From NCBI GenBank assembly GCA_963794995.1, contig CAWCFV010000002.1:2790001-2854000 (forward strand): DNA of 64,000 bases, given 5' to 3'. The notes under the pieces are model-generated. The model saw only the letters and a list, made by a program, of their open reading frames with translations, was not told the origin of the DNA and did not search any database. Made by a program: the position numbers and the translations under genes. The DNA is from CAWCFV01 sp963794995 (GTDB lineage Bacteria; Actinomycetota; Actinomycetes; JACCUZ01). Below are positions 1 through 8,376 of the stretch, one piece after another (positions within the stretch are counted from its first letter, which is position 1; every line of letters begins with the position of its first letter).

Positions 1-625
1 GGCTGCGGGCCTCGAGCTCGTAGTCCAGCTCCTCGGCGACCCGCGCCTTGAGCTCGGCGACGAGCGGCTTGACCTCGAGCCCGGGGACGAGGATTCCCAC
101 CAGCCGGCTCAGCCGGCCGATCTGGGTGAGGTCCGCGAGCAGCGCGTCGCCGGCGCCGGGGTACTGCACCTTGACGGCGACCTCGCGCCCGTCGGCCCAG
201 GTGGCGCGGTGCACCTGGCCGATCGACGCGGCGGCGGCCGGGCTGTCGTCGAAGGCGCCGAACCGGTCCCGCCAGTCCTCGCCCAGCTCGTGGGCCAGCA
301 CCCGGTGGACCGTACGGGCGGGCAGCGGCGGCGCGGCCTCCTGCAGCTTCGTGAGGGTCTCGCGGTAGGGGCCGGCCAGGTTCTCGGGCAGCGCTGCCTC
401 GAAGACCGACATGGCCTGCCCGAACTTCATCGCCCCGCCCTTGAGCTCGCCGAGGACCTTGAACAGCTGCTCGGCGGTGCGGGCCTGCACCTCGGCGGCC
501 ACCACCTCGGCCGGGCGCCCGCCGAGGCGACGGCCGAGACCGAGCGTGGCCCGCCCGGCATACCCCAGCGGAAGACCGGCCAGCCGCACCGTGCGGGCGG
601 CGGCACGCCTCGGGAGGTCCTCCAC
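1..625 (-). CDS. AarF/ABC1 (UbiB) family kinase-like protein, N-terminal part, cut by window edge
   Basis: The minus strand encodes about 208 residues of an ABC1/AarF atypical kinase. Visible marks are the N-terminal segment around LPLGYAGRATLGLG, the family motif KFGQAMS, then PENLAGPYRETL and the nucleotide-loop-like AAASIGQVHRA with the lysine in VAVKVQYPG. I chose the GTG at 625 because it begins VEDLPRRA, the usual start of actinobacterial members; an ATG two codons upstream is in another frame. The C-terminal half lies outside the window. The family acts on lipid or quinone metabolism at the membrane; its substrate here is not known. It lies downstream of the ThiF-like gene on the same strand. 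Confidence 0.85.
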   Translation of the reverse strand, partial: MEDLPRRAAARTVRLAGLPLGYAGRATLGLGRRLGGRPAEVVAAEVQARTAEQLFKVLGELKGGAMKFGQAMSVFEAALPENLAGPYRETLTKLQEAAPPLPARTVHRVLAHELGEDWRDRFGAFDDSPAAAASIGQVHRATWADGREVAVKVQYPGAGDALLADLTQIGRLSRLVGILVPGLEVKPLVAELKARVAEELDYELEARS

Positions 626-657
626 GCCGCCATCCTGCCCGGCGCGGGCCGGTGCCG

Positions 658-1731
658 TCAGGCCGGGGCGTCAGGCTCCGGGCCCCAGGTGCAGCCGCAG
701 GCGGGATGGGCCGGCCACGAGCGGCGCCGGAGCCGGCCGTCGGACTGGGCGATCTCCAGCGTGCCGTCGACCGCCGAGGGCGCGGGGTCGCCGTCGAGGA
801 ACGCGAGCACCTGCAAGGCGGCGTGCGCGGCCACCGCGGTGGCCAGCGCCGTGTCGCACGGGCTCACCCGGTGCCGGCCGCCGCCGGTCAGCTGGGCGGC
901 GATGCTGGGCCACGCGGGGTCGCGGTCGGTGCGGTGCAGGTCGTGGCAGCGCAGGCACGAGGAGCGGCCCGGCAGCACCAGCGGTCCGACCACCCCGGTC
1001 GTCTCGCGCACCCGCGCGGCCAGGTGCGGCACCCCGCTGCGCAGCAGCCTGGTCGCCAGCGCGGGGTCGGTGCCCGGTCCGGCGCCGAGGACGGCGAGGT
1101 CGGGGAGGTCCCTGCCGCCGGGCAGCCCGGCGCGCACCGACGGGGCCACCCGGCGGGCCGCGCGCAGCGCGGCGTCCTGCCGCCGGGAGCCGACGTCGTG
1201 CGGCGAGGCCCCGGCGGGGGCGACGTCGGCCGCCGTGGTCGCCCCGGCGTCCTCGACGACCACCGCTCCGAGGCCGGCCGCCGCGAGCAGCGTCGCCACC
1301 GACGCGCCGACCCGGTCGGCCCCGACCACGAGCACCACCGCGCGCCGCCGCCGCGCGAGCAGCCCGAGGCCGCCGTCGACGACCGGGTGCAGCAGGGCCG
1401 CCGCCGCGAGGTCGGGGGCCAGCCGGTCGCGCTCGTCGCGGGCCAGCTCGGGCACACCGGCGCTGACCCCGGCGTCCTGCAGCACGCCGGAACGGCCCAG
1501 CAGGCCGAGCAGCTCGCCGAGGCGGGCGGCGTCGACCCCGAGCCGGGCAGCGGTCGCCGTCACTCCTCGCAGGTCACGGCTGCCGTCGAGGCTCTCCAGG
1601 ACCCGGGCGGAGCCGGGGTCGAGCCCACCGATGACCACGGCCCGCGCCGGGTCGACGCCGAGCTGCACGGTCCGCTCGTCGCGCCAGACGGGGCGCAGCC
1701 CGGGCTTGAGCTGGGGGCGGTGCGGCGGCAT
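658..1731 (-). CDS. ThiF/MoeB-like (E1 fold) protein, unknown substrate
   Basis: About 357 residues. The middle holds a Rossmann-like segment (RRAVVLVVGADRVGASVATLL), as in ThiF/MoeB/E1-like and RiPP cyclodehydratase-associated proteins. The C-terminal part has a zinc-type cysteine set (SCLRCHDLH, then CGCTWG at the end). The N-terminal 100 residues resemble the winged-helix part of cyclodehydratase-like proteins. No adenylation substrate or precursor peptide is visible nearby. The ATG at 1731 (MPPHRPQLKPGLRP) fits family N-termini better than the GTG at 1779, which would leave only 4 nt after the M20 gene. Function beyond the fold is unknown. Confidence 0.75.
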   Translation of the reverse strand: MPPHRPQLKPGLRPVWRDERTVQLGVDPARAVVIGGLDPGSARVLESLDGSRDLRGVTATAARLGVDAARLGELLGLLGRSGVLQDAGVSAGVPELARDERDRLAPDLAAAALLHPVVDGGLGLLARRRRAVVLVVGADRVGASVATLLAAAGLGAVVVEDAGATTAADVAPAGASPHDVGSRRQDAALRAARRVAPSVRAGLPGGRDLPDLAVLGAGPGTDPALATRLLRSGVPHLAARVRETTGVVGPLVLPGRSSCLRCHDLHRTDRDPAWPSIAAQLTGGGRHRVSPCDTALATAVAAHAALQVLAFLDGDPAPSAVDGTLEIAQSDGRLRRRSWPAHPACGCTWGPEPDAPA

Positions 1732-1783
1732 GCGGGCAGCCTGGCACTCCGGCGGGACGGGCCCGCCCGGCTCGTCCACAGGG

Positions 1784-3064
1784 TCAGGCGACGCCGCAGA
1801 CGTCGAGGGCGAGCAGGGCCAGCGCCCGCGCCGCGGTGTGCACCTCGCCGAGCGGCACCCGCTCGTCCGGGCCGTGCGCGAGCAGGGCGTCCCCCGGGCC
1901 GTAGTGCAGCGTGGGGATGCCCGCGCCGGCCAGCAGCCGCAGGTCCGAGCCGTAGGGCACGCCCCAGGTCGGCGGCGCCCCGGTGCCGCTGACCGCCCCG
2001 TGCGCCGCGGCCACCCGGGTCGCCAGGTCCGAGTCGGCGGCGAGTCGTCCGGACGCGAACTGCCCGCCCCACCACTCGACGGTGACCGGGTGGTCCCGCA
2101 GCCACGGGTCGGCCCGGCTCGCCCCGGCGACGGCCTGCTCGAGCGCCTCGCGGGCCTGCTCCACCGGCTCGTCCAGCGCCACCCCGAGGCGGCCCTCCGC
2201 GACCAGCAGGTCGGGCACCGACGAGGCCCAGTCGCCGGCCTGCACCCGGCCCAGCGACAACGGGTAGGCCAGCGGCAGCCGGGCCATCAGCGGGTCGACG
2301 TCGACGTTGCGCTCGGCCTCCAGCCGCTGCAGCGCTGCCAGGACCGGCACCAGCTTCTCGACGGCGCTGACCCCCTCGGTGCGCCGGGAGGCGTGGGTGG
2401 CCAGGCCGTGGATGCGCAGCCGGAAGGTCAGGGCACCCGCGTTGGCGGTGACCAGCTCGAGGCTGGTCGGCTCGGGGACCACGCAGGCGTCCGCGGTCCA
2501 GCCCCGTGCCAGCGTGGCGAAGGTGCCGAGGCCGCCGTCCTCCTCCGCGGGGACGCAGGCCAGCAGCAGGTCCCCGCGCAGCGGGACGCCCGCGCGGCGC
2601 ACCGCGGTGACCGCCGCGAGGGCCGCGACCACGCCGGCCTTCATGTCGCAGGCACCCCGGCCGTGCAGCTCACCGGAGACGACCCGCCCCGAGAAGGGGT
2701 CCGGCGTGCTCCACGCGCCCGGGTCGCCCACCGGGACCACGTCGACGTGGCCGTTGAGCATCAGGGTGGCGCCGTCACCGCGGCCGGGCAGCCGGCCGAC
2801 GAGGCCCCACGCCTCGTCGCGGGAGACCTCGACGCCGGGGAAGCCCGGCGCGGCGGCCAGCTCGTCGAGCGGCAGCGACCAGTGGTCGACGTCCAGGCCC
2901 AGCGCCGTCAGCTCGGCCGCGAGCAGCGCCTGGATCTCGTGCTCCGGGTCGGTGCCCCCGATGCTGGGCACCCGGACCAGCGCGGCGAGCCGGGACTCGG
3001 TGGCGCGCGTCGCGGCGTCGACCTCGGCGAGGACGCGGGCCGGCCAGTCGGTGCGGGGAGCCAC
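1784..3064 (-). CDS. M20 family metallopeptidase (ArgE/DapE/CPG2-like)
   Basis: 426 residues, normal length for M20 deacetylase/dipeptidases. The di-zinc ligands are in order: NGHVDVVP (H and the catalytic D), ACDMKAG (bridging D), PAEEDGG (catalytic E plus ligand E), PEPTSLE and the final AHGPDE. A dimerisation-domain segment (LRIHGLATHASRR) lies between. The family hydrolyses N-acyl amino acids, dipeptides or succinyl-diaminopimelate in the cytosol; the exact substrate cannot be read from the sequence. It ends just upstream of the ThiF-like gene and begins downstream of a strong terminator, so it probably starts its own unit. Confidence 0.88.
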   Translation of the reverse strand: MAPRTDWPARVLAEVDAATRATESRLAALVRVPSIGGTDPEHEIQALLAAELTALGLDVDHWSLPLDELAAAPGFPGVEVSRDEAWGLVGRLPGRGDGATLMLNGHVDVVPVGDPGAWSTPDPFSGRVVSGELHGRGACDMKAGVVAALAAVTAVRRAGVPLRGDLLLACVPAEEDGGLGTFATLARGWTADACVVPEPTSLELVTANAGALTFRLRIHGLATHASRRTEGVSAVEKLVPVLAALQRLEAERNVDVDPLMARLPLAYPLSLGRVQAGDWASSVPDLLVAEGRLGVALDEPVEQAREALEQAVAGASRADPWLRDHPVTVEWWGGQFASGRLAADSDLATRVAAAHGAVSGTGAPPTWGVPYGSDLRLLAGAGIPTLHYGPGDALLAHGPDERVPLGEVHTAARALALLALDVCGVA

Positions 3065-3092
3065 GGGGGCAGCCTAGGAGCCCGCAGACGCC

Positions 3093-3128
3093 GACGGGGC
3101 GACCTCCCGGGTGGGAGGCCGCCCCGTC
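3093..3128 (-). terminator. Rho-independent-type hairpin after the DUF5679 gene
   Basis: The arms 3093-3108 and 3113-3128 pair over 16 positions with one mismatch around a 4-nt loop. The hairpin lies 25 nt after the stop of the small zinc-ribbon gene on the same strand. No U-tract follows, as is common in high-GC actinomycetes. Confidence 0.8.
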
Positions 3129-3153
3129 GGGCGGTGCGAAGGTGCGCGCGTCC

Positions 3154-3312
3154 TCAGGCCTTGCCGAGGATGCGGTTGAGCTTGGTGCCGCACACGGGGC
3201 AGATGCCCTGGGCCATGCGGCGGCCCGACTCGCTGACCTTGATCTCGCCGGTGAAGTCGCGCTTCTCCTTGCACTTCACGCAGTACGCGTCTCCGGTGTA
3301 GCTCTCAGCCAC
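3154..3312 (-). CDS. DUF5679 small zinc-ribbon protein
   Basis: 52 residues, too short for most gene callers. Two CxxC pairs, CVKC at residues 11-14 and CPVC at 38-41, form a zinc ribbon, and the ends read MAESYTGDAY and LNRILGKA, as in actinobacterial DUF5679 proteins. I chose the GTG at 3312 because AGGAGG sits 7-8 nt upstream. The gene is followed by a strong hairpin, so it is monocistronic. Its role is unknown; nucleic-acid or protein binding is only a guess from the fold. Confidence 0.9.
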   Translation of the reverse strand: MAESYTGDAYCVKCKEKRDFTGEIKVSESGRRMAQGICPVCGTKLNRILGKA

Positions 3313-3450
3313 GGGGTCCTCCTGTCGGTTCGGTTCGGTGTCCGGCAGTGATGCCGCTGACCGGACCTGCGAGCCAGCCTAGAGCAGGGTCGGGACCAAG
3401 CGTGGGAGGCGGGGGCCCGAGCGTGCGGCGAGCGTGCATAGGCTGCCGCC

Positions 3451-4320
3451 ATGAGCGACCCCGGAGACCGGCCCGCGCAGCCCTCGCCGTCGGCCGGGGA
3501 GGGCCGCGCGCCCTACCCCGGCGCCCCCGCCGGCCTCGCCGACCTCCGGGTCGAGGCGGCCGGGGACGGGGTGGTCCTCGTGACCCTGGACCTGCCGGAC
3601 CGGCGGAACATGATGTCCGCGCCGATGACAGCCTCGTGGGGCCGGGCGATCGCCGCCCTGCGGGCCGACGACGGCGTGCGGGCCGTGGTCGTCACGGGGG
3701 CCGGCAGCGCGTTCTGCGCGGGTGGCGACCTGAGCTGGATCGGGGCCGAGCGGGAGGCGCCGGTCGAGGCGCTGCGGGCCCGGATGATGACCTTCTACCG
3801 GACCTGGCTGGCCGTCCGGGCGCTCGAGGTCCCCACGATCGCCGCGGTCAACGGGGCCGCCGTGGGGGCCGGCCTGGCGCTCGCCCTCGCCTGCGACCTG
3901 CGCTACGCCGCCGAGGACGCCACGCTGGGCGTGCCGTTCACGACGCTCGGGATGCACCCCGGCATGGGCACCACCTACCTCCTGCCGCAGGTGGCCGGGC
4001 CGGGCGTGGCCCGGGAGATGCTGCTGACCGGGCGGATGCTCAGCGGCACCGAGGCTGCGGCCGCCGGGGTGGTGACGCGGGCGGTCCCGAGGTCCGAGGT
4101 GCTCGACACGGCGCTGGCGGCCGCCGCCCGGGTGGCCGCGGCGGCGCCGGTGGCGACCCGGCTCACCACCCGGGCGCTGGCCGACGGCGGGCCGGTCACG
4201 CTCGACGCGGCCCTGGAGTGGGAGGCGCTGGCGCAGGGCGTCACGCTGGCCACCGACGACCTGCAGGAGGGGCTCGCGGCGGTCCGGGAGAAGCGCCCGC
4301 CGCGGTTCACCGGCCGCTGA
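3451..4320 (+). CDS. Enoyl-CoA hydratase/isomerase family protein
   Basis: 289 residues with crotonase-fold marks: the NMMSAPM segment near the N-terminus, the oxyanion-hole motif FCAGGDLSW (around residue 91), AAVNGAAVGAGLALALACDL and the second-half TLGMHPGMGTTY. The family hydrates or isomerises enoyl-CoA thioesters in fatty-acid or other acyl-CoA breakdown; which acyl chain is not evident. A Pro- and Ala-rich stretch of about 25 residues precedes the fold. It stands alone between opposite-strand genes and a perfect terminator. Confidence 0.88.
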   Translation: MSDPGDRPAQPSPSAGEGRAPYPGAPAGLADLRVEAAGDGVVLVTLDLPDRRNMMSAPMTASWGRAIAALRADDGVRAVVVTGAGSAFCAGGDLSWIGAEREAPVEALRARMMTFYRTWLAVRALEVPTIAAVNGAAVGAGLALALACDLRYAAEDATLGVPFTTLGMHPGMGTTYLLPQVAGPGVAREMLLTGRMLSGTEAAAAGVVTRAVPRSEVLDTALAAAARVAAAAPVATRLTTRALADGGPVTLDAALEWEALAQGVTLATDDLQEGLAAVREKRPPRFTGR

Positions 4321-4330
4321 GCGACCCCTG

Positions 4331-4377
4331 ACGGACCTCGGGACGGCGCAGGGGGGGTTGGCCGTCCCGAGGTCCGT
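4331..4377 (+). terminator. Perfect 17-bp terminator hairpin after the enoyl-CoA hydratase gene
   Basis: The arm 4331-4347 is exactly complementary to 4361-4377, with a 13-nt loop containing a G run. It begins 11 nt after the stop codon. There is no U-tract. Confidence 0.85.
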
Positions 4378-4475
4378 CCCGGGGGCGGTCCGCGACGGGG
4401 GGTGTCGCGGAGGCCCGGCGAACGCCGCGCCGTGGGGGCTCGGCGTCCTCGGTCCGGTGTCCGGGGATGTCCTCA

Positions 4476-4553
4476 CGAAGCCCCCGGAGCGCGTGCCCGG
4501 ACCGCCCGCCTTCCCCTTGCGGGCGTCCCGTGCGCCACGACCCGGGGGCTTCG
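4476..4553. other. Long imperfect inverted repeat in an intergenic gap (possible structured RNA)
   Basis: The 12-base arm 4476-4487 is a perfect inverted repeat of 4542-4553. Between them a second stem forms (4503-4509 with 4519-4525, loop about 9 nt), and the joining segments can pair with wobbles and one bulge. The whole 78 nt can fold into one extended hairpin. It lies in the 450-bp gap between the enoyl-CoA hydratase terminator and the metallopeptidase gene. I recognise no RNA family, and it could be a second bidirectional terminator. Confidence 0.45.
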
Positions 4554-4609
4554 TCGAGCGAGACGGTAGGAGCCAGCGGCGGGGGCGTCAACGCGTACCG
4601 GCCCCGCCC

Positions 4610-4749
4610 TGTGGACGGGGCTGGGGAGACCCTGGGGACGCGCCGGGGTGTCGCTGTGGAGAGCCGCCCGGCAGCCTGTGGACAAGGCTGGGGATGATCA
4701 TCCGAAACGCCGCTGACCTGCGCAGACGTCGTCCACGGCCTGTGGACGC
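4610..4749. promoter_or_regulatory. Cluster of DnaA-box-like TGTGGA motifs upstream of the metallopeptidase
   Basis: Four TGTGGA motifs occur in the same orientation at 4610, 4655, 4677 and 4741. The one at 4677-4685, TGTGGACAA, is a perfect actinobacterial DnaA box in reverse complement. The last belongs to a small palindrome, CGTCCAC..GTGGACG (4728-4747), just before the gene. There is no dnaA/dnaN context or AT-rich unwinding stretch, so this is not an origin. Confidence 0.35.
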
Positions 4750-4773
4750 AAGAAAGTCAGTAGCGTGGGCGGC

Positions 4774-5421
4774 ATGGCGCAGCGGGGTGTACCTGCTCTG
4801 GCGGGGGACCAGGGAGCGGCGGCCGGCGTGAGCGCTGCCGCCGAGTCGCCGCTGGTCGAGGTCCGGCGCTCGGCCCGGCGCCGGCGCACGGTGTCGGCCT
4901 ACCGCGACGGCGAGCGCACCGTGGTGCTCATCCCGGCCAGGATGAGCCGGGCCGAGGAGCGTCGCTGGGTCGAGGTCATGCTCGAGCGGCTCGCGGCGCA
5001 GGACGCCCGGCTGCGGCCCTCCGACGCCGACCTGCTCGCCCGCGCGACCGAGCTCTCACGGCGCTGGCTCGATGGCCGGGCCCGGCCCAGCAGCGTGCGG
5101 TGGGCCACCAACCAGGGCGCCCGCTGGGGGTCCTGCACGCCGGTCGACGGGACGGTCCGGCTGTCCAGCCGGCTGCAGGGCATGCCGTCGTGGGTGGTCG
5201 ACTACGTGCTCGTCCACGAGCTGGCGCACCTGCTGGTGCCGGGGCACGGCCCGGACTTCTGGGCCCACGTCGACCGGTACCCGCGCACGGAGCGCGCCCG
5301 CGGCTACCTGGAGGGGGTCTCGGCGACCGCGCAGCTGGGCCTGTCCGACGGTGAGGGCCAACCCGGCCACGCCGACGGTGGAGTCGGTGACGGTGGCGCC
5401 GACACCGACGGTGGCGAGTAG
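4774..5421 (+). CDS. YgjP/SprT-type zinc metallopeptidase (M48-like, DUF45)
   Basis: About 215 residues. The zinc motif is HELAH (VLVHELAHLLVPGHG), preceded by the family marker WGSCTPVDGTVRLSSRL and followed by a third ligand region FWAHVDRYP. The family consists of small cytosolic proteins with a gluzincin site and unclear substrate. The last 35 residues are Gly/Asp-rich and probably disordered. The ATG at 4774 is used; a GTG at 4765 or one at 4828 (VSAAAESP) would also work. Confidence 0.82.
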   Translation: MAQRGVPALAGDQGAAAGVSAAAESPLVEVRRSARRRRTVSAYRDGERTVVLIPARMSRAEERRWVEVMLERLAAQDARLRPSDADLLARATELSRRWLDGRARPSSVRWATNQGARWGSCTPVDGTVRLSSRLQGMPSWVVDYVLVHELAHLLVPGHGPDFWAHVDRYPRTERARGYLEGVSATAQLGLSDGEGQPGHADGGVGDGGADTDGGE

Positions 5422-5443
5422 CGGGCGAGCAGCGGGCGAGTGG

Positions 5444-6223
5444 TCACCCGGCCAGCGAGCCGCCGAAGATCTGCCAGGCGAGGACCGACTTGGCCACCAG
5501 GCTCAGGACCAGGTAGGCCTTCTCGCCGAAGGCGTAGTCGGCCCAGCGCCCGACGCCGCGGTACTGCAGCCACTGGTTGAGCCCGAAGCTGGCGAAGAAC
5601 ACGAACTGCGCGACGACGATCCCGTACACGAAGCCGGGGACGGTCGCGCTGCCCGCGACGTTGGTCGCGATCGCGGCCCAGGGGGCGAGGCCGGCGACGG
5701 TGCCGAACCAGAAGGGCAGCATCGTGGTGTCGGCCCGTCCGGGCGGGTTCATCCGTTCCTGGAGCCAGCCGAAGAGGATCATCGCGATGTTGGCGCCGGC
5801 CACGGCGATGACCGTCGTGACCTCGGTGAGGCCCGAGTAGAAGCCGATCAGGACGATCATCAGGGTGGCGCTCAGCGAGTACTCCACCCAGCGGAACCGG
5901 TTGATGCCGCGGGCGAGGTCACCCTCGTAGGTGGCCCGCAGGCCGGTCGCGGTGAGCAGGTGGTCGAGCGCTGCCAGCCCGAGGAAGACCGCCACCGCCC
6001 AGCCGATCCGCACGTCCACCAGCGCGTCGGGCGCCGGTGCCTGGCTGCCGGGGGGTCCCTGCGGGAACGACGAGGTCACGGTGATCGCGAAGTCACCGGC
6101 GAGCACGACGACAAGGACGGCCTGGGCCAGGTGCAGGACCGTGAGCCCGAGGTTCCACCGGCGCAGCCCGGTGAGCCGCTCCGGGGTGACGCCGGTGGCG
6201 CGGACGGTGCCCGGCGCGGTCAT
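5444..6223 (-). CDS. Heliorhodopsin
   Basis: 259 residues with seven predicted membrane helices. The last helix carries SLVAKSVLAW, with the retinal-binding lysine at K245. Helix 3 has RWVEYSLSATLM, with the counterion glutamate at E114. H31 and H88 have the same 57-residue spacing as H23 and H80 of heliorhodopsin 48C12. These are heliorhodopsin marks, not those of type-1 pumps, which lack the SxxxK form. Heliorhodopsins are light-sensing, inverted membrane proteins without known transport in most cases. The ATG at 6223 overlaps the NUDIX stop (ATGA), so it is translated with the two upstream genes. Retinal-synthesis genes are not in the window. Confidence 0.93.
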   Translation of the reverse strand: MTAPGTVRATGVTPERLTGLRRWNLGLTVLHLAQAVLVVVLAGDFAITVTSSFPQGPPGSQAPAPDALVDVRIGWAVAVFLGLAALDHLLTATGLRATYEGDLARGINRFRWVEYSLSATLMIVLIGFYSGLTEVTTVIAVAGANIAMILFGWLQERMNPPGRADTTMLPFWFGTVAGLAPWAAIATNVAGSATVPGFVYGIVVAQFVFFASFGLNQWLQYRGVGRWADYAFGEKAYLVLSLVAKSVLAWQIFGGSLAG

Positions 6224-6780
6224 GCCCGGGCCGCCGCGACCAGGGCGGAGCGCGCCCGGTCCACGAGCCGCTGGAGGTCGTCGACCGCGGCGTCGGGCAG
6301 CGCGTCGGCCGGGAACCACGCCACGTCGTGCGACTCGTCGCCGACCACGGGGGCGGCGCCTGCCGGGGCCAGCGCGACGTAGCGGACGTCCAGGTGCTCG
6401 CGGCAGGCACCGAAGGCAGCGGCCAGCCGGTGCCGGTCGAGGTCGACCGGTCCGCCGGGGAGCAGCCGGAGACCGGCGATGCCCGACTCCTCGGTCGCCT
6501 CCCGCAGCGCTGCGTCGGCCAGCGTGGCGTCACCTCGTTCACAGTGCCCGCCGGTCTGCACCCAGAAGCCGCCCTTGCGGTGCAGGGTCAGCAGCACCCG
6601 CTCGCCGGGCTCGTCCAGGACCAGGGCGCTGGCCGTGAGGTGGGCGGGGCCGGTGTCCTTCCAGACCCCGTCCCGGTGCGCGACGAGGTGCTCGACGAAC
6701 GCCGTGCGCAGGCCGTCCTGGCCGGCGTCGGGCGGCTGCCAGGTGCGCAGGGTCGCAAGGGAGTCCTCGGGCAGGGTCAT
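6220..6780 (-). CDS. NUDIX hydrolase
   Basis: 186 residues with the Nudix box GGHCERGDATLADAALREATEESGI split across residues of the middle domain (G at the start, REATEESG at the metal-binding end). It begins MTLPEDSLATL and shares ATGA overlaps on both sides, with the DUF2342 stop upstream and the heliorhodopsin start downstream. The family hydrolyses nucleoside diphosphates linked to another moiety, often damaged or regulatory nucleotides. Placement in one translational unit with a heliorhodopsin suggests a shared response, but the substrate is unknown. Confidence 0.88.
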   Translation of the reverse strand: MTLPEDSLATLRTWQPPDAGQDGLRTAFVEHLVAHRDGVWKDTGPAHLTASALVLDEPGERVLLTLHRKGGFWVQTGGHCERGDATLADAALREATEESGIAGLRLLPGGPVDLDRHRLAAAFGACREHLDVRYVALAPAGAAPVVGDESHDVAWFPADALPDAAVDDLQRLVDRARSALVAAARA

Positions 6781-8147
6781 GCCACGGGCCCGGTCGCGGG
6801 CGGCGGCTCCGGCGGCGCCTCGGTGTCGTCCAGGCCGGACAGGTCGAGCGGGGCCGAGCCCCCCGCGGCGAACCCGGCGGGGTCGTCGAGGTCGTCGGGT
6901 GTGGGTGCCAGGTCGGGGTGCGCCCAGACGGCCTCGCGGCCGTCCTGGCCGCGCGCGGTGAGCACGGCGCGCCACAGGTCGGCCGCCTCGCGCAGCCGGC
7001 GCGGCCGCAGCTCGAGCCCGACGAGGGAGGCGAAGGTCTGCTCGGCCGGACCGCCGCTGGCCCGGCGCCTGCGCACCGTCTCGCGCAGCGCGGCGGCCGC
7101 CGGCAGGCGGCCCGAGGCCGCGGCGTCGACGACCTCGTCGACCCAGCCCTCGACGAGGGCGAGGGCGGTCTCCAGGCGGACCAGCGCCGCCTTCTGCTCG
7201 GGGGTGTCCTCCGGCTCGAACATGCCGCCGGTCAGCGCCCGCTGCAGCGACTCCGGGTCGCTGGGGTCGACCCCGCGCATCGCCTCCTCCAGCCGGCCGG
7301 TGTCCACGCTGATGCCGCGGGCGTAGGCGGCCACCGCGTCGAGCAGGTGGGCCCGCAGCCACGGCACGTGGGCGAACAGCCGCTGGTGGGCCGCCTCGCG
7401 CAGCGCGACGTAGAGCCGCACCTGGTCCGCGGGCACCTCGAGGCCGGCGCCGAGCGCCGTCACGTTGGCCGGGAGCAGCGCCGCGGTACCGGCCGGGGCC
7501 AGCGGCAGGCCCACGTCGGTGGAGCCGACGACCTCGCCGGCGAGCGCGCCCACCGCCTGGCCCACCTGGGTGCCGAACATCGCGCCGCCGATGCTGCGCA
7601 TCATCTGCTGCAGGGGACCGGTCATGGCGGCGATCTGGTCGGGGGCGGCCCCCAGGGCCGCCATCGGGCCGCCGTCGCCGGCGAGCATCCCGCCCATGGT
7701 GTCGACGGCCTTGGCCGCGATCGGGTCGACGAGCTCGCGCCAGGCCGGCAGCGTCGCCTCGACCCACTCGGCCCGGCTCCAGGCCAGCACCGTCGGCCCC
7801 CCCGACGGGAACGCGCACGCCTCGTCGAGCCACAGCTCGGCCAGCCGGAGGGCCTCGCGGACCTGCTCGCGCTCGGCCGTCGCCACCGACCGGTCCCCGG
7901 TGGCGCTCACCGCCTGCCGCGCCACGTCGCGCGCGAGGTCCCAGTTCACCGGGCCGCCCTGGTAGGAGAGCAGCTCGCCGAGCCGCGAGAAGGCCGCGCC
8001 GAGGTCGCCGGCCCCGCCGCCCAGGAGGGCGGCGAAGGGGTCGGTACCCGGGTCGCCTCCCGGACCGGTGCCCTCGGGGCGCTGGCCCCCGGTGCCGGAG
8101 TCGTCGTCGTCGGACGGCGGGCTGAAGCCGAAGGGGAAGTTGCTCAC
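6777..8147 (-). CDS. DUF2342 family putative zinc-dependent metallopeptidase
   Basis: 456 residues, starting VSNFPFGFSPP at the GTG at 8147, which is the usual start of this actinobacterial family. Recognisable segments are GPVNWDLARDVARQ, a long glycine- and alanine-rich middle (FGTQVGQAVGALAGEVVG), then LREAAHQRLFAHVPWL, where the family's metallopeptidase-like site lies; the H is preceded by E-A-A rather than forming a classic HExxH. The C-terminus is rich in Pro, Glu and Asp. It is the first gene of the overlapping operon with the NUDIX hydrolase and heliorhodopsin. Function is not established. Confidence 0.85.
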   Translation of the reverse strand: MSNFPFGFSPPSDDDDSGTGGQRPEGTGPGGDPGTDPFAALLGGGAGDLGAAFSRLGELLSYQGGPVNWDLARDVARQAVSATGDRSVATAEREQVREALRLAELWLDEACAFPSGGPTVLAWSRAEWVEATLPAWRELVDPIAAKAVDTMGGMLAGDGGPMAALGAAPDQIAAMTGPLQQMMRSIGGAMFGTQVGQAVGALAGEVVGSTDVGLPLAPAGTAALLPANVTALGAGLEVPADQVRLYVALREAAHQRLFAHVPWLRAHLLDAVAAYARGISVDTGRLEEAMRGVDPSDPESLQRALTGGMFEPEDTPEQKAALVRLETALALVEGWVDEVVDAAASGRLPAAAALRETVRRRRASGGPAEQTFASLVGLELRPRRLREAADLWRAVLTARGQDGREAVWAHPDLAPTPDDLDDPAGFAAGGSAPLDLSGLDDTEAPPEPPPATGPVA

Positions 8148-8376
8148 GTCTCGCCTCGCGGTGTCGGCGTCGGGTCGGTCTCCGTACGGGTGTGCTGGCC
8201 GGTGTGCTGAGTGTTGCTGCGGCCGGGTGTGCCGGCCGGTGTCGTGGTGCGTCCCGTCCTCCGGGCGCCGGAGTTGGCAAGATGGGGCGCACCATGACTG
8301 CTGCGCGTCCCACGGTAGCCACCCGGTGCGGGTCTGCACCGGGCCCCGTCCCTCCGCCAACACCGGGCGGAGGGCG

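Noticed and set aside
209..3301. A 1030-codon open frame on the plus strand
   Set aside because: It is antisense to the AarF-like, ThiF-like and M20 genes, has no domain, and is explained by the lack of stop codons in very GC-rich DNA.
4610..4749. Replication origin
   Set aside because: There is no dnaA, dnaN, gyrB or rpmH nearby, no AT-rich unwinding region, and only one perfect DnaA box.
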